Assembly (NCBI GenBank): GCA_902805655.1
Contig: CADCTF010000114.1
Span: 1-49,497 of the forward strand
Direction of reading: 5' to 3'
DNA length: 49,497 bases
Source of the DNA: an uncultured Acidimicrobiales bacterium
GTDB taxonomy: Bacteria; Actinomycetota; Acidimicrobiia; Acidimicrobiales; CADCTF01
Numbering within the stretch: position 1 is the first letter of the stretch; each line of letters starts with the position of its first letter. Below the pieces are notes generated by a model that saw nothing but the letters and a program-made list of their open reading frames with translations, did no database searches and was not told the DNA's origin. Below, one piece after another: positions 14,238-23,950 of the stretch. Position numbers and translations under genes: made by a program.

Positions 14238-17200
14238 GCCAGGAGCTGGTCGATGGCGCGGGAGACGCGCTCCTCGCTGATGCGGGTCGGCGTGCCGATC
14301 GACTGCGCGAACAGGCTCACGCGCAGCTCCTCGATCATCCATCGGACATCGAAGGCGGCCACCGACTGCACCCGGTCCACCAGCTGGAAGTAGCGCTGCT
14401 CGAGCCGCTGCACCCGGCGCATGCGGTCCTGGTCGCGCACCGGCTCCTTGGCCATCGTGTCGAGCCGGTGCCCGATGGCCCGGAGGTAGCGCTCGATGTC
14501 GGGCAGGCGCTCGAGCGGGGTGGTGCTGACGAAGTCCGGGTGCACCAGCCGCGCCAGCTGCGAGCGGACATCGGCCACTGCGGGCTGCAACACCGAGGCG
14601 TTGGTGCGGTCGAGTCGGTCCTCCAGGGCGCGCCGGGCCATCAGGATCCGGCCGACCACCACCACCAGGCCGAGAGCGTCGTCCGCCAGGTCGGCGCGCA
14701 CCGCGTCCCGTAGCGCGCCGAAGCCGGCTTCGTCCCACGCCGGCCCACCGGCCGCCAGCATGCGCCGGTCGACGGCCGCAACCACCGACTCCTGCAGCAC
14801 GGCGGTGACGTCGAGTGACATGGAGGCGAGAGCCAGCTTGGTCTCGTTGCGCAGCCGGCGCTGCAGGTGGCCGAGCGGCGAGGGGATGGTCAGCAGCAGC
14901 AGCCGGCGGGTGCCCGCCCACATGACGGCCCGCTGGCGGCTCTCCGTCTCGAGCAGGCGCAGGCCGACGGTGGAGCCTTCGTCCACGAGGGCGGGGTAGG
15001 CCCTGGCCGGCGAGCCGCTCCGAACGGCGTCGACGACGCGCGGGATCGTGCCGAACGTCCACGACGTCTGCCCGCGCTGCTCGGCCATGCCCACGGCCTC
15101 GGCGATGGCCGCCCGCATCCGACCCAGCAGGCGGGTCTTCAGGGCGTCGAGGTCCTTCCCTCGGGCGACCGGGTTGCCGTGCTCGTCCTCGACCTGGAAG
15201 GTGATGCGGAGGTGCGGCGCCAATCGGTCGGGGTCCCAGCTGTCGGGGGGGATGACCGTGCCGGTCGTCGTCGTCAGCTGGCGCCCCAGCACATCGAGCA
15301 GCGGCCCGTCCTGCGGGGCGATCCGCTCGAGCGCGGCTCGGGCGTGGTCGGGAGCCGGCACGAAGCTGCGACGGATGGTCTTGGGCAGCGAGCGGATGAG
15401 CTCGGTGACCAGCTCGTGGCGCAGACCGGGGACCTGCCAGTCGAACCCCGCCCGACTCACCTGGTTGAGCGCGGCCAGCGGGAGGTGCACGGTGACGCCG
15501 TCGTCCTCCGAGCCCGGCTCGAACCGGTAAGAGACGGCGAGGTCGAGTTGGCCCTGCCGCCACCGCTGGGGAAACGCGTCGAGGCTGAGCTCGCCGGCCG
15601 ACCCGCCCACCAGTACGTCGAGGGTGAAGTCGAGCAGGGCGGGGTCCTTGGCCCGCGCCTTCCGCCACCACTTGTCGAAGTGGCGTCCCGAGAGGACCTC
15701 CCGGCCCACCCGCTGGTCGTAGAAGTCGAACAGCACCTCGTCGGGCACGAGGATGTTCCGCCGGCGCACCCGGTCCTCGAGCGCCCGCACCTCCTCGACC
15801 AGCTTGCGGTTGTGCTCGAGGAAGGTGTGCTGCGTCAACCAGTCGCCCTCGACCAGCGCGTGCTGCAGGAACATCTGGCGCGCGCCGGCGGGGTCGATGG
15901 TGCCGTAGCCCACGTCACGACCGGCGACGATGGGCAGGCCGTAGAGGGTCACCCGCTCCCGGACGGTGGCCGCGCCCCGATCGGCGTGCCACTGAGGTTC
16001 GCCGTAGCTGCGCTTGGCCAGGTGGGCACCGAGCTCCTCGGCCCACTCCGGCTGGATGCGGCCTGCCACCCGGGCCCACAGTCGAGTGGTCTCCACCAGC
16101 TCGGCCGCCATCACCCACTTGGGAGGCTTCTTGAACAGCGCCGAGCCGGGGTTGATGGCGAAGCGGGCGTTGCGGGCTCCCTGGTACTCCTGCTTCACCT
16201 CGCTCCGGACGCCCATCTGGGACAGCAGGCCCGAGAGGAGCGAACGGTGGATCGCCTTCGGGTCGGCCGGCTCGTTGTTGCCACGGATGCCGAGCTGGGC
16301 TGCGATCTGCCGCACCTGGCTGTAGATGTCCTGCCACTCCCGCACGCGCAGGTGGTTCAGGTGCTCGGCCTTGCACAGCCGGCGGAACCCACTCGACGAG
16401 AGCTCGGCCTGGCGCTCGCGGAGGTACTCCCAGAGGTTCAGGAACGAGATGAAGTCCGACTCCTTGTCGGCGAAGCGCCGGTGCAGCTCATCCGCCGCCT
16501 GGCGCTTGGCGACCGGCCGCTCGCGAGGGTCCTGGATCGACAGGGCGGCGGCTATGACCATCACCTCGCGCACGCAGTCGTTCCGATCGGCCTCGATGAC
16601 CATGCGGCCGAGGCGGGGATCGAGCGGGAGACCGGCCAGCCGGCGTCCCAGTGGGGTGAGCCGCTTGCGGGGGTCGGGCTCGTCGGGGTGGAGGGCACCC
16701 AGCTCCTCGAGCAGGGCAATGCCGTCGGCGATGTTGCGCTTGTCGGGCGGGTCGACGAAGGGGAAATCGGCCACGTCGCCCAGGCCGAGGGCCGACATCT
16801 GCAGGATGACCGACGCCAGGTTGGTGCGCAGGATCTCGGGATCGGTGTACTCCGGGCGGCTCTCGAAGTCCTCCTCGGCGTAGAGCCGGATGCAGATCCC
16901 GGGCGCCACCCGCCCGCAGCGGCCGGCCCGCTGGTTGGCGGCCGCCTGCGACACCGGCTCGATGGGCAGGCGCTGCACCTTGGTGCGTCGGCTGTAGCGG
17001 GACACGCGGGCAGTGCCCGCGTCCACGACGTACCGGATGCCGGGAACCGTGAGCGACGTCTCGGCCACGTTGGTGGCCAGCACGATGCGCCGGCCGGTGT
17101 GGGGTTGGAACACCCGGTGCTGCTCGGCCGCCGACAGCCGTGCGTACAGCGGCACGATCTCCGTCTCGCGGAGGCGCAGCGCAGTGAGGGCCTCGGCCGT

Positions 17201-18130
17201 GTCGCGGATCTCACGCTCGCCGCTCAGGAAGACGAGCACGTCACCGGGCCCCTCGCCGGCCAACTCATCGACCGCGTCGCCGATGGCCGAGATCTGATCC
17301 CGATCGGACGGGGTGGACTGGTCGTCGGCGTCGGCCTCGTCGGACAGCGGCCGGTAGCGGACCTCGACCGGGTACGAACGGCCCGAGACCTCGATCACCG
17401 GTGCGCCGGCGAAGTGCTCGGAGAACCGCTCGGTGTCGATGGTGGCCGAGGTGATGACCACCTTCAGGTCGGGCCGGCGGGGCAGCAGCTGCTTGAGGTA
17501 GCCGAGGATGAAGTCGACGTTCAGGCTGCGCTCGTGGGCCTCGTCGATGATCAGCGTGTCGTACGCGCTGAGCTGGCGGTCGCGCTGCAGCTCGGCCAGC
17601 AGGATGCCATCGGTCATGACCTTGACGAGCGTGCGCTCGCCCACTCGATCGGTGAACCGCACCGTGTAGCCCACGGCCTCGCCCAGGGGAGACTCGAGCT
17701 CCTCGGAGATGCGCTCAGCGATGGTGCGCGCCGCCAGCCGGCGCGGCTGGGTGTGGCCGATCAGGCCCTGCCGCCCGCGTCCGAGCTCGAGGCAGATCTT
17801 GGGCAGCTGGGTGCTCTTGCCCGACCCCGTCTCCCCCGCCACCACGACCACCTGGTGGTCGCGGATGGCAGCCAGGATGTCGTCCTTCCGCTCGACCACC
17901 GGCAGCGCTTCCGGGTAGCGCAGCGCCGGCACCGCTTCCTGGCGCCGGGCCAAGCGCCGCTCGGCCGCCTCGACCTCACCGGCCACCTCGGCCAGCAGGT
18001 TCCCACGCTTGGCGTCGGGCAGCGAGCGGGCGCGGTCGAGGCGGGAGCGCAGCCGTCTCTGGTCACGCAGCATGAGGGGAGGCAGCCGAGCCTGCAGCTC
18101 CGGGAGGGAAGGCGTCTCGGTCGGAGCCAC
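14234..18130 (-). CDS. hrpA: ATP-dependent RNA helicase HrpA (DEAH box)
   Basis: A 1298-residue protein of the normal HrpA length. The helicase core carries Walker A/motif I GETGSGKST, the DEAH box IIDEAHERS (motif II), motif III TSATID and motif VI QRAGRCGR, followed by the helicase-associated HA2 domain, an OB-fold region, and the long DUF3418 C-terminal region that is specific to HrpA. HrpA is a cytosolic 3'-5' RNA helicase; in E. coli it acts on stalled or collided ribosomes. The start is taken as GTG 18130 (protein VAPTETPSLPEL), which gives the usual N-terminus; the frame stays open upstream but without conserved sequence. A tiny membrane-peptide frame overlaps its stop codon. Confidence 0.93.
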   Translation of the reverse strand: MAPTETPSLPELQARLPPLMLRDQRRLRSRLDRARSLPDAKRGNLLAEVAGEVEAAERRLARRQEAVPALRYPEALPVVERKDDILAAIRDHQVVVVAGETGSGKSTQLPKICLELGRGRQGLIGHTQPRRLAARTIAERISEELESPLGEAVGYTVRFTDRVGERTLVKVMTDGILLAELQRDRQLSAYDTLIIDEAHERSLNVDFILGYLKQLLPRRPDLKVVITSATIDTERFSEHFAGAPVIEVSGRSYPVEVRYRPLSDEADADDQSTPSDRDQISAIGDAVDELAGEGPGDVLVFLSGEREIRDTAEALTALRLRETEIVPLYARLSAAEQHRVFQPHTGRRIVLATNVAETSLTVPGIRYVVDAGTARVSRYSRRTKVQRLPIEPVSQAAANQRAGRCGRVAPGICIRLYAEEDFESRPEYTDPEILRTNLASVILQMSALGLGDVADFPFVDPPDKRNIADGIALLEELGALHPDEPDPRKRLTPLGRRLAGLPLDPRLGRMVIEADRNDCVREVMVIAAALSIQDPRERPVAKRQAADELHRRFADKESDFISFLNLWEYLRERQAELSSSGFRRLCKAEHLNHLRVREWQDIYSQVRQIAAQLGIRGNNEPADPKAIHRSLLSGLLSQMGVRSEVKQEYQGARNARFAINPGSALFKKPPKWVMAAELVETTRLWARVAGRIQPEWAEELGAHLAKRSYGEPQWHADRGAATVRERVTLYGLPIVAGRDVGYGTIDPAGARQMFLQHALVEGDWLTQHTFLEHNRKLVEEVRALEDRVRRRNILVPDEVLFDFYDQRVGREVLSGRHFDKWWRKARAKDPALLDFTLDVLVGGSAGELSLDAFPQRWRQGQLDLAVSYRFEPGSEDDGVTVHLPLAALNQVSRAGFDWQVPGLRHELVTELIRSLPKTIRRSFVPAPDHARAALERIAPQDGPLLDVLGRQLTTTTGTVIPPDSWDPDRLAPHLRITFQVEDEHGNPVARGKDLDALKTRLLGRMRAAIAEAVGMAEQRGQTSWTFGTIPRVVDAVRSGSPARAYPALVDEGSTVGLRLLETESRQRAVMWAGTRRLLLLTIPSPLGHLQRRLRNETKLALASMSLDVTAVLQESVVAAVDRRMLAAGGPAWDEAGFGALRDAVRADLADDALGLVVVVGRILMARRALEDRLDRTNASVLQPAVADVRSQLARLVHPDFVSTTPLERLPDIERYLRAIGHRLDTMAKEPVRDQDRMRRVQRLEQRYFQLVDRVQSVAAFDVRWMIEELRVSLFAQSIGTPTRISEERVSRAIDQLLA

Positions 18131-18185
18131 GTTTCGAGGGTACCGGCGGTCGGGCGTCCGACCCTGGGGCATATGCTCGCCGCCG

Positions 18186-19409
18186 GTGTCAGCCACGGGG
18201 CGTGCGGGGAGCAGGTGGTTCCCGCTCGGCCTCCATGCCGTGCTGGTCGTGGTGGCCTTCGTGAACGTGGCCTGGTCGCTCGACCACTTCGGCATCCTGT
18301 CGACGATCCCGCACGAGCGTGCCTTCCCCGATCGGCCGTGGTTCGACGGCTGGTCCCGGTGGGACGCGCACTGGTACCGCACGATCGCGGACGACGGCTA
18401 CACGTACACACCGGGTCAGCAGTCGCCAGTGGCGTTCTTCCCGTCGTATCCGCTCGCCATGAGGGCGCTGGAGTGGCTCTTCCGCGACGTGCTGATCGCC
18501 GGCATCTTCATCACCGTCGCCTGCGGGTTCGCCGTCACCTGGCTCTTCCACCGATGGTGCCTGCGCCACCTGTCCGCGGCCAGCGCCCGGATGGCCGTGC
18601 TGGCGCTGCTGCTGTACCCGTACGCCTACTACCTCTTCGGCGCGGCCTACGGGGACGCCCTCTTCGTGGTGGCCGCCCTCGGAGCCTTCCTGCTGCTGGA
18701 GGACGACCGCCCCGTGCTGGCCGGTCTGGTGGGCGTGATCGCCACGGCCGGGCGGCCGGTGGGCGGCGCGGTGGTGGCGGGCCTCACCGTGGTGATGCTC
18801 ACCCGCCGCGGTGTGCTGACCGGAGCGGCGCAGGCTGCGGGGGCACGGGTGCGTGGCGCCGTGGCGCTCGGGCGGTTGCGGATCGACCCCCGACGGCTGC
18901 GGCCGAAGGACCTCGCCGTCGCCCTCTCGGTGCTGGGCCTGGCCGGCTACTGCTTCTACCTGTGGCGCCGCTTCGACGCTCCCCTGGCCTTCGTCGAGCA
19001 GACCGGCGTGCCGGGCTGGGACCAGCCGCCCGGCCCCCGCACCTGGTTCAAGGCCTACTTCTTCGAAGCCATGCAGCTGCCGCAGTCGCCGCTGAACTAC
19101 GTGCGGCTGGGCTCACAGGCCGTCTTCACCGTCGGCGCCCTGGCGCTGGTGCCGGCGGTGATCCGGCGCTTCGGTTGGGGCTACGGGGTCTACACCCTGC
19201 TCGTCGTCGGCCTCCCCGCCGTGGCCAGCAAGGACTTCACCGGCATGGGTCGGTACCTCCTGGCCGCCTTCCCGTGCTACGCCGTGCTGGGCGACTGGCT
19301 GGCCCACGTGGCATGGGTGCGGCGCCTCCGTGTGCCGCTGTTGGCGGCCAGCGCCGCCGCCCTGATGCTGTTCATCTCCGCCTTCTCGCGCGGGTACTAC
19401 CTGTCCTGA
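18186..19409 (+). CDS. polytopic membrane protein, PIG-V-like mannosyltransferase family
   Basis: About 407 residues with roughly ten hydrophobic segments. The first extracytoplasmic loop contains WSRWDAHWYRTIADDGY, the aspartate-bearing motif typical of PIG-V and related GT-C glycosyltransferases that use lipid-linked sugars; FFPSYPLAMRALEWL and YAYYLFGAAYGDALF follow, also family landmarks. Bacterial members occur in actinomycetes and are thought to mannosylate cell-surface glycans or proteins. The start is uncertain: GTG 18186 gives a short cytosolic tail before the first helix. The promoter must lie in the 55 bases shared with the divergent hrpA gene. Confidence 0.78.
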   Translation: MSATGRAGSRWFPLGLHAVLVVVAFVNVAWSLDHFGILSTIPHERAFPDRPWFDGWSRWDAHWYRTIADDGYTYTPGQQSPVAFFPSYPLAMRALEWLFRDVLIAGIFITVACGFAVTWLFHRWCLRHLSAASARMAVLALLLYPYAYYLFGAAYGDALFVVAALGAFLLLEDDRPVLAGLVGVIATAGRPVGGAVVAGLTVVMLTRRGVLTGAAQAAGARVRGAVALGRLRIDPRRLRPKDLAVALSVLGLAGYCFYLWRRFDAPLAFVEQTGVPGWDQPPGPRTWFKAYFFEAMQLPQSPLNYVRLGSQAVFTVGALALVPAVIRRFGWGYGVYTLLVVGLPAVASKDFTGMGRYLLAAFPCYAVLGDWLAHVAWVRRLRVPLLAASAAALMLFISAFSRGYYLS

Positions 19410-19449
19410 CCGTCGTGTGTTGCGGCCTGCGGACGGGTATCGCACATGC

Positions 19450-20031
19450 ATGTCGAATCCACAGGATCCGAACCTGGCCCGCTCGCGCAAGGTGCCCTTC
19501 CAGGACCAGGATGCGGCGGCCAACGTGGCCGACGACGCCGGGGCCCTGGCCGGCAAGGGCCGCACCGGCCCGGTGCCGGAGGAGAACCAGCCGGGCCACC
19601 ACCCTCCCGTGGAGCAGGACAAGCCCGACCTCGAGGCGTTCGCCGCCCGCTTCGGCGGCGGAGATGACGCCGCGCCCGCCTCGGACGACGAAGTGGTGGA
19701 GGAGCCGGTGGCGGACGGCGAGCTGGTCGACGAGGGCGTCGAGGTCACCGACGTGGACGACGCAGCCGAGCTGATCTCCTCACCGGAGACCGTCGAGGAG
19801 GCACACCACCAGCACGGGGCGGGCGGTTTCCCCACCGGTAGCCTGGGCGGCCTCGACGGGGTCGCCGCGATGATCAACCGGCTGGTCGAGACGGCCGGGC
19901 CCCCGGCAATGCAGATCGGACGGGCGGCCGCTCTGCGGGCCGCCAAGGCGCTCGAGAGCTTCACCGACCGCCTCGACGACGCCGCCGAGGACCTGGTCGA
20001 GCGGTTGGAGCGCGACACCAAGGAGGACTGA
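19450..20031 (+). CDS. acidic, mostly disordered protein of unknown function
   Basis: A 193-residue protein starting MSNPQDPNLARSRKVPF. Residues 15-125 are rich in Asp, Glu, Ala and Gly and look disordered. The C-terminal third (from about residue 137, GLDGVAAMINRLVE) is a predicted amphipathic helix region ending in charged ERLERDTKED. No known domain is recognised. The coding potential is supported by GC-rich third positions and an uninterrupted frame. It ends 16 bases before the convergent DUF3419 fusion gene. Confidence 0.6.
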   Translation: MSNPQDPNLARSRKVPFQDQDAAANVADDAGALAGKGRTGPVPEENQPGHHPPVEQDKPDLEAFAARFGGGDDAAPASDDEVVEEPVADGELVDEGVEVTDVDDAAELISSPETVEEAHHQHGAGGFPTGSLGGLDGVAAMINRLVETAGPPAMQIGRAAALRAAKALESFTDRLDDAAEDLVERLERDTKED

Positions 20032-20047
20032 CCTACCTCGTCCCCGA

Positions 20048-22333
20048 TCAGACCAGGGCGATCTCGTGGTGCATCGGGCGGTCGTGGAGCGCCGGGCCGT
20101 CGTACGGGCGGGCCGAGGTGGCCGTGCAGGCCCACACGTCGGTGGGTTGGGCGAGCAGCCCGGTGAACGCACCGGCGAGCGGATCGGAGACGTCGAGCCC
20201 GACGGAGAAGAACGAGTAGCCCTGGCCCCGGTGCTCGTTGTAGGCGGCGATGAGCAGGGCGCGCAGCACGGCGGGATCGGTGGGCGGCACGCAGACGTGC
20301 ACGGCGGTGAGGGAGCGGATCCGTCCGCCGGCGGCGGGCAGCGGGGTGGAGCCGACCACCGGCGCGAGCGCGTTGAACCCGAGCCGGAACGCCCGCAGGG
20401 ACGGCGAGTACGACGTCACCCGTAGCTGTTTGAACGACTCCTGGTCCCAGAGACCGAAGAACCCGGCCAGGCGGCCGTTCGCTCCCCGAGCCAGGAAGTA
20501 GGAGGAGATGTCGAGGCCGGGAGCAGCCTCGATCCACGCCGCCAGCGAGCCGGCGTCGTGCACCGGCGCGAACTGGCGCCCGGGCGCCACCCGCTGCCAC
20601 AGGTCGGCCATCTCCTCGAGGTCCTCCGTGCCGGCACGGGTGACGCGCCGCTCGGACGGCGGCGGCCGGCGCTTCCAGAGGAGGCTCACCGAGTGCGAGC
20701 GGATGGTGGCGAAGCGGGTGAGGTGAGGCAGTCCGCGGGCGCCGCCGAGGCGCCGTTCCATCGACTGGTTGCCGGCGAGGATGGTGACCAGCGTGGGCCG
20801 GTCGTGGCCGGCGTCGTCGAGGCATCGCTCCCTGGCGTGGGCGCTCAACGCGTCGGCGGCCGGCGTGCCCCGGTGGTCGGGGTGCACCTTGAGGTCGCCG
20901 ACGTACATGGTCGGCGTCGGCCGGCCATGGAGGTACACGGTGCGCTCGGCCACGGCGACGCACCCGACGGGTCGGCCCGCGGAACCGTCCACCACCGCGA
21001 CCTCGAAGCGGTCACCCTCGAGCTCGTTGAGGGCGAAGAAGCGCGGCGCCCGCTCCACGCACATGCCGATGTCGCCTTCCATCGGGCAGGCCTCGGCCAG
21101 CTCGACGAGCGCGGCGTTGTCCGCCGCGGTCGCGGGGCGCACGGCGGGCACCTCGATCCGGGCGGTGTTCCGGGTTGCATCGGCGGGAAGCACCCGGCAG
21201 AAGACGACCCGGCGCTGCACGCCGCTGCGGTCGCCCCGGATCAGGGCCTCGCTGCGGGCCTGGTCCTCGACGAACACGTCGCGCCAGCGCGGAGGGATCT
21301 CGGTCCACCCCACGAAGTTGCGCAGCACCAGCCGGGCGCCCGGAGCCGCCGTACGGCTGACCTCGCCCAGCAGGTCGTCGATCTGGGCTGCGTCGAGCCA
21401 CTCGCAGATGTTGGAGAGGGCGAAGGCGTGGATGCTGGCGTCGGGGCAGGTGCGCAGGTAGTCGCCGTAGGAGCCGTCGACCAGGGCGAGGCGGTCGTGG
21501 AGCCGGCCGGCCCACGGCCAGGCCCCGGCCTGGAGGTAGGGAGGCACGCCCTCGGGCTCGTGGTGCGGGTAGGCGCCGGTGAGCATGTGGTGCACGAAGT
21601 AGTTGTCGGCCACCGGCACGTTCACCAGCACGTGCTCGATCAGCCCACGGAAGTGCCGGGCGAAGCTCGGGTTCTCCACGTGCTGGAAGAAGGCCGGGTC
21701 GTAGGTGTGCCGGAAGACCACCCGGTTGAGGAGGACGGCGAACAGCAGTCGCCACCGCCGGCTGTCCCACTCGCGGGTGTAGAGGTCGCGCTGCTCGACG
21801 AGCGTGCGGCAGGCCAGCAGCCGACGGATGCGCGACGGCGGGTGCACGAGCAACCGGATGGCCACGACGATGAGGTGGATGAACCGTTCGCTCACGCCGG
21901 CGCCGAGCACGCCCCGGCCCAGCGGCCGCAGGCGCGCGTCCCAGTAGGCGCGAGCGTCCGGTGACAGGCCCGGGCGGAGGCGGGCGTAGGTCGAGCGGCG
22001 CCACGCCCCACGCGCCTCCGATCCGCCCAGGAAGGCCACCGCTTGGGGCGCATCGAGCTCGCCCAGGGCCACCGCCTTCAGCTCGACCAGGTGGTTCTGG
22101 GCCAGGTTGAGGTCGACCCCCACCACCCTGCCGGCGCCGGCCGCCAGGAGGGACAGCGCGGTGCAACCGCCGGAGCTCACCACCACGGCCGTCTCGTCGC
22201 CTCCCACGGCGAGCGCCTCGATCTCGATGCGAGGGTCCTCCCGCACCTGGGCGAAGAACAGCCGCTGCTGCGCCGCGCCCGGCAGCACGGTGCGCGCGAG
22301 GTGCTGCGGAGGTGCCTGCGCCGAATCGCCCAT
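20048..22333 (-). CDS. DUF3419 (BtaA-like) SAM-dependent transferase fused to two GNAT domains
   Basis: A 761-residue fusion. Residues about 15-385 match DUF3419/BtaA, which transfers the 3-amino-3-carboxypropyl group of S-adenosylmethionine to diacylglycerol in betaine-lipid synthesis: visible landmarks are VVSSGGCTAL (51-60), VDLNLAQNHLVELK (73-86), VADNYFVHHMLTGAY and FALSNICEWLD. The rest holds two acetyltransferase-like (GNAT) units; the first has the acyl-CoA loop VHPDHRGTPAADAL. ATG 22333 is chosen because GAGGGG precedes it at good spacing. No btaB-like N-methyltransferase is nearby. A GNAT joined to BtaA could N-acylate a homoserine-type headgroup, but this is inference. It is divergent from the carrier-protein operon, with 99 bases between. 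Confidence 0.82.
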   Translation of the reverse strand: MGDSAQAPPQHLARTVLPGAAQQRLFFAQVREDPRIEIEALAVGGDETAVVVSSGGCTALSLLAAGAGRVVGVDLNLAQNHLVELKAVALGELDAPQAVAFLGGSEARGAWRRSTYARLRPGLSPDARAYWDARLRPLGRGVLGAGVSERFIHLIVVAIRLLVHPPSRIRRLLACRTLVEQRDLYTREWDSRRWRLLFAVLLNRVVFRHTYDPAFFQHVENPSFARHFRGLIEHVLVNVPVADNYFVHHMLTGAYPHHEPEGVPPYLQAGAWPWAGRLHDRLALVDGSYGDYLRTCPDASIHAFALSNICEWLDAAQIDDLLGEVSRTAAPGARLVLRNFVGWTEIPPRWRDVFVEDQARSEALIRGDRSGVQRRVVFCRVLPADATRNTARIEVPAVRPATAADNAALVELAEACPMEGDIGMCVERAPRFFALNELEGDRFEVAVVDGSAGRPVGCVAVAERTVYLHGRPTPTMYVGDLKVHPDHRGTPAADALSAHARERCLDDAGHDRPTLVTILAGNQSMERRLGGARGLPHLTRFATIRSHSVSLLWKRRPPPSERRVTRAGTEDLEEMADLWQRVAPGRQFAPVHDAGSLAAWIEAAPGLDISSYFLARGANGRLAGFFGLWDQESFKQLRVTSYSPSLRAFRLGFNALAPVVGSTPLPAAGGRIRSLTAVHVCVPPTDPAVLRALLIAAYNEHRGQGYSFFSVGLDVSDPLAGAFTGLLAQPTDVWACTATSARPYDGPALHDRPMHHEIALV

Positions 22334-22432
22334 ATCGCCCCTCATGGTAAGTGGTCGGTCTCGGCCGCCCCGGGCCTGAGCTCCGGCGGCGTGCGCGGTG
22401 TGGCCCGGCATCCCACCCTGCACACTGGTCCC

Positions 22433-23950
22433 GTGAGCGAGCAGCGGCGGTTCGAGGCGCGGCTACGAACCGGGTTGGGGGGCGACCCGCTCCGGCCGGC
22501 CGTCGCCATGCGGACGGTCGACGGTTGGCAGGAGTGGAGCTACGGCGAGCTCGACCGCCGGTGCGCTCGAGTTGCGGCGGCGCTGATGGCCAAGGGCACC
22601 GGCCCAGGCGATCGGGTTGCGCTCATCGGAACCTCCGGCCCGGACTGGGTGGCGGGCCTGCTCGGCATCTTCCGGGCTGGTGGCGTCGCCGTGCCGCTCG
22701 ACCCGGGGCTCACGCCGAGCGAGCTGGCGCCGGTGCTGCGCCACACCCGGCCCGTGGCCGTCATCGCCCGGGGCGGCGTGCCGCCAGGGCTCTACGAAGG
22801 TGCCCACCTCGACCTCGACGACCTCGGAGCCGGACCCGGACGAGCCGGCGACCTCGACCCGCCGGCCGCGCCGGCGCCTGCATCGGCGGGCACCTCGACC
22901 GACCCCGCCCTCATCGTCTGGACCTCTGGCACCACGGGGCGGCCCAAGGGCGTCACCCTCTCGCACGCCAACCTGGCGTACAGCGTCGGTTCGGCGGTCG
23001 TGGCCCAGAGCGCCAACCTGGCCGAGCGCTGGCTGTCGGTGCTCCCGGCTCACCACCTGCTCGAGCTCTGCTGCGGCGTGCTTCCGGCGCTGTGCACCGG
23101 CGCCACCGTGTCCTTCGCCGGCACCCTCATGCCGCACGAGATCGTGGAGATCATCCGCGAGCGCGAGGTGCAGTCGATGATGGCCGTGCCCCTGCTCGTC
23201 CGGATCCTCGAGTCGCGGGTGGCGGGATCCGGTCTGCGAACGCTGTACTGCGGCGGCGCCCCCCTCGACCCGGCCCTGGTCGAGCGCTACGGCGACCGCG
23301 GCATTGCCGTGTACTCCGGCTATGGGCTCACCGAAGCGGCCCCGACCGTGTCGATGAACACCGCCCGACACCACCGGCTCGGCTCGGTGGGCCGCCCTCT
23401 ACCAGGCACGGAGGTCCGCATCGATCCACCCGATGGCGAGATCGTGGTGCGGTCGCCCGGCGTCATGCTCGGCTACTGGGAGGACAAAGCCCGGACGGCC
23501 GAGGCGGTCGATGGCGACGGCTGGCTGCGCACCGGCGATCTCGGCCATCTCGACCACGACGGGTTCCTGCACGTCACCGGGCGGGCCAAGCGGCTGGTGG
23601 TGCTGGAGAGCGGCAAGAAGGTACAGCCGGAGGAGGTCGAGGCCCTGTTGAGCGAGAGCCGGTGGTTCGCCGAGGCGTGCGTGGTGGCCGTGCGGGCCGG
23701 TGCAACGGGACGGGAGGAGGTATGTGCCGTGGTCGTCCCCCACGCCGAGGTACGGGCCCGGGGGCTCAGCCCGGAGGCACTGGCGGACGAGATGCGCACG
23801 GAGGTGGCTCGTTGCACGAGCCCGCTGAGCGGCTACAAGCGGCCGACCCGCATCGAGGTCTGCGAGGGACCACTGCCCCGAACGCTCAAGGGCACCGTCC
23901 GCCATGACGAAGTAGCCAGGGTGGTGGAGCTCGGCAGCGATGCGGCATGA
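22433..23950 (+). CDS. acyl-AMP ligase (ANL superfamily), first gene of carrier-protein operon
   Basis: A 505-residue adenylate-forming enzyme. The P-loop is TSGTTGRPKG (164-173), the A5-type motif reads YGLTEAAP, the hinge region WLRTGDLGHLDHDGFLHVTGRAKRL is intact, and the adenylation lysine is K486 in LKGTVRH. It activates a carboxylic acid as acyl-adenylate and passes it to CoA or, in this setting more likely, to one of the two carrier proteins. The substrate cannot be read from sequence. GTG 22433 is the most economical start. Its stop overlaps the next start (ATGA), the first of eight successive overlaps in the operon. Confidence 0.9.
   Translation: MSEQRRFEARLRTGLGGDPLRPAVAMRTVDGWQEWSYGELDRRCARVAAALMAKGTGPGDRVALIGTSGPDWVAGLLGIFRAGGVAVPLDPGLTPSELAPVLRHTRPVAVIARGGVPPGLYEGAHLDLDDLGAGPGRAGDLDPPAAPAPASAGTSTDPALIVWTSGTTGRPKGVTLSHANLAYSVGSAVVAQSANLAERWLSVLPAHHLLELCCGVLPALCTGATVSFAGTLMPHEIVEIIREREVQSMMAVPLLVRILESRVAGSGLRTLYCGGAPLDPALVERYGDRGIAVYSGYGLTEAAPTVSMNTARHHRLGSVGRPLPGTEVRIDPPDGEIVVRSPGVMLGYWEDKARTAEAVDGDGWLRTGDLGHLDHDGFLHVTGRAKRLVVLESGKKVQPEEVEALLSESRWFAEACVVAVRAGATGREEVCAVVVPHAEVRARGLSPEALADEMRTEVARCTSPLSGYKRPTRIEVCEGPLPRTLKGTVRHDEVARVVELGSDAA

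Noticed and set aside
14867-19774. A 1635-codon open frame on the plus strand opposite hrpA, running on through the glycosyltransferase gene
   Set aside because: It is a by-product of GC-rich third positions: composition is skewed to Gly, Arg, Val, Leu and His, no domain is visible, and hrpA and the PIG-V-like gene explain the region.
20048-22333. Complete betaine-lipid (BtaA-BtaB) pathway
   Set aside because: Only the BtaA-like part is present; the C-terminal domains are GNAT-like and no N-methyltransferase gene is nearby.
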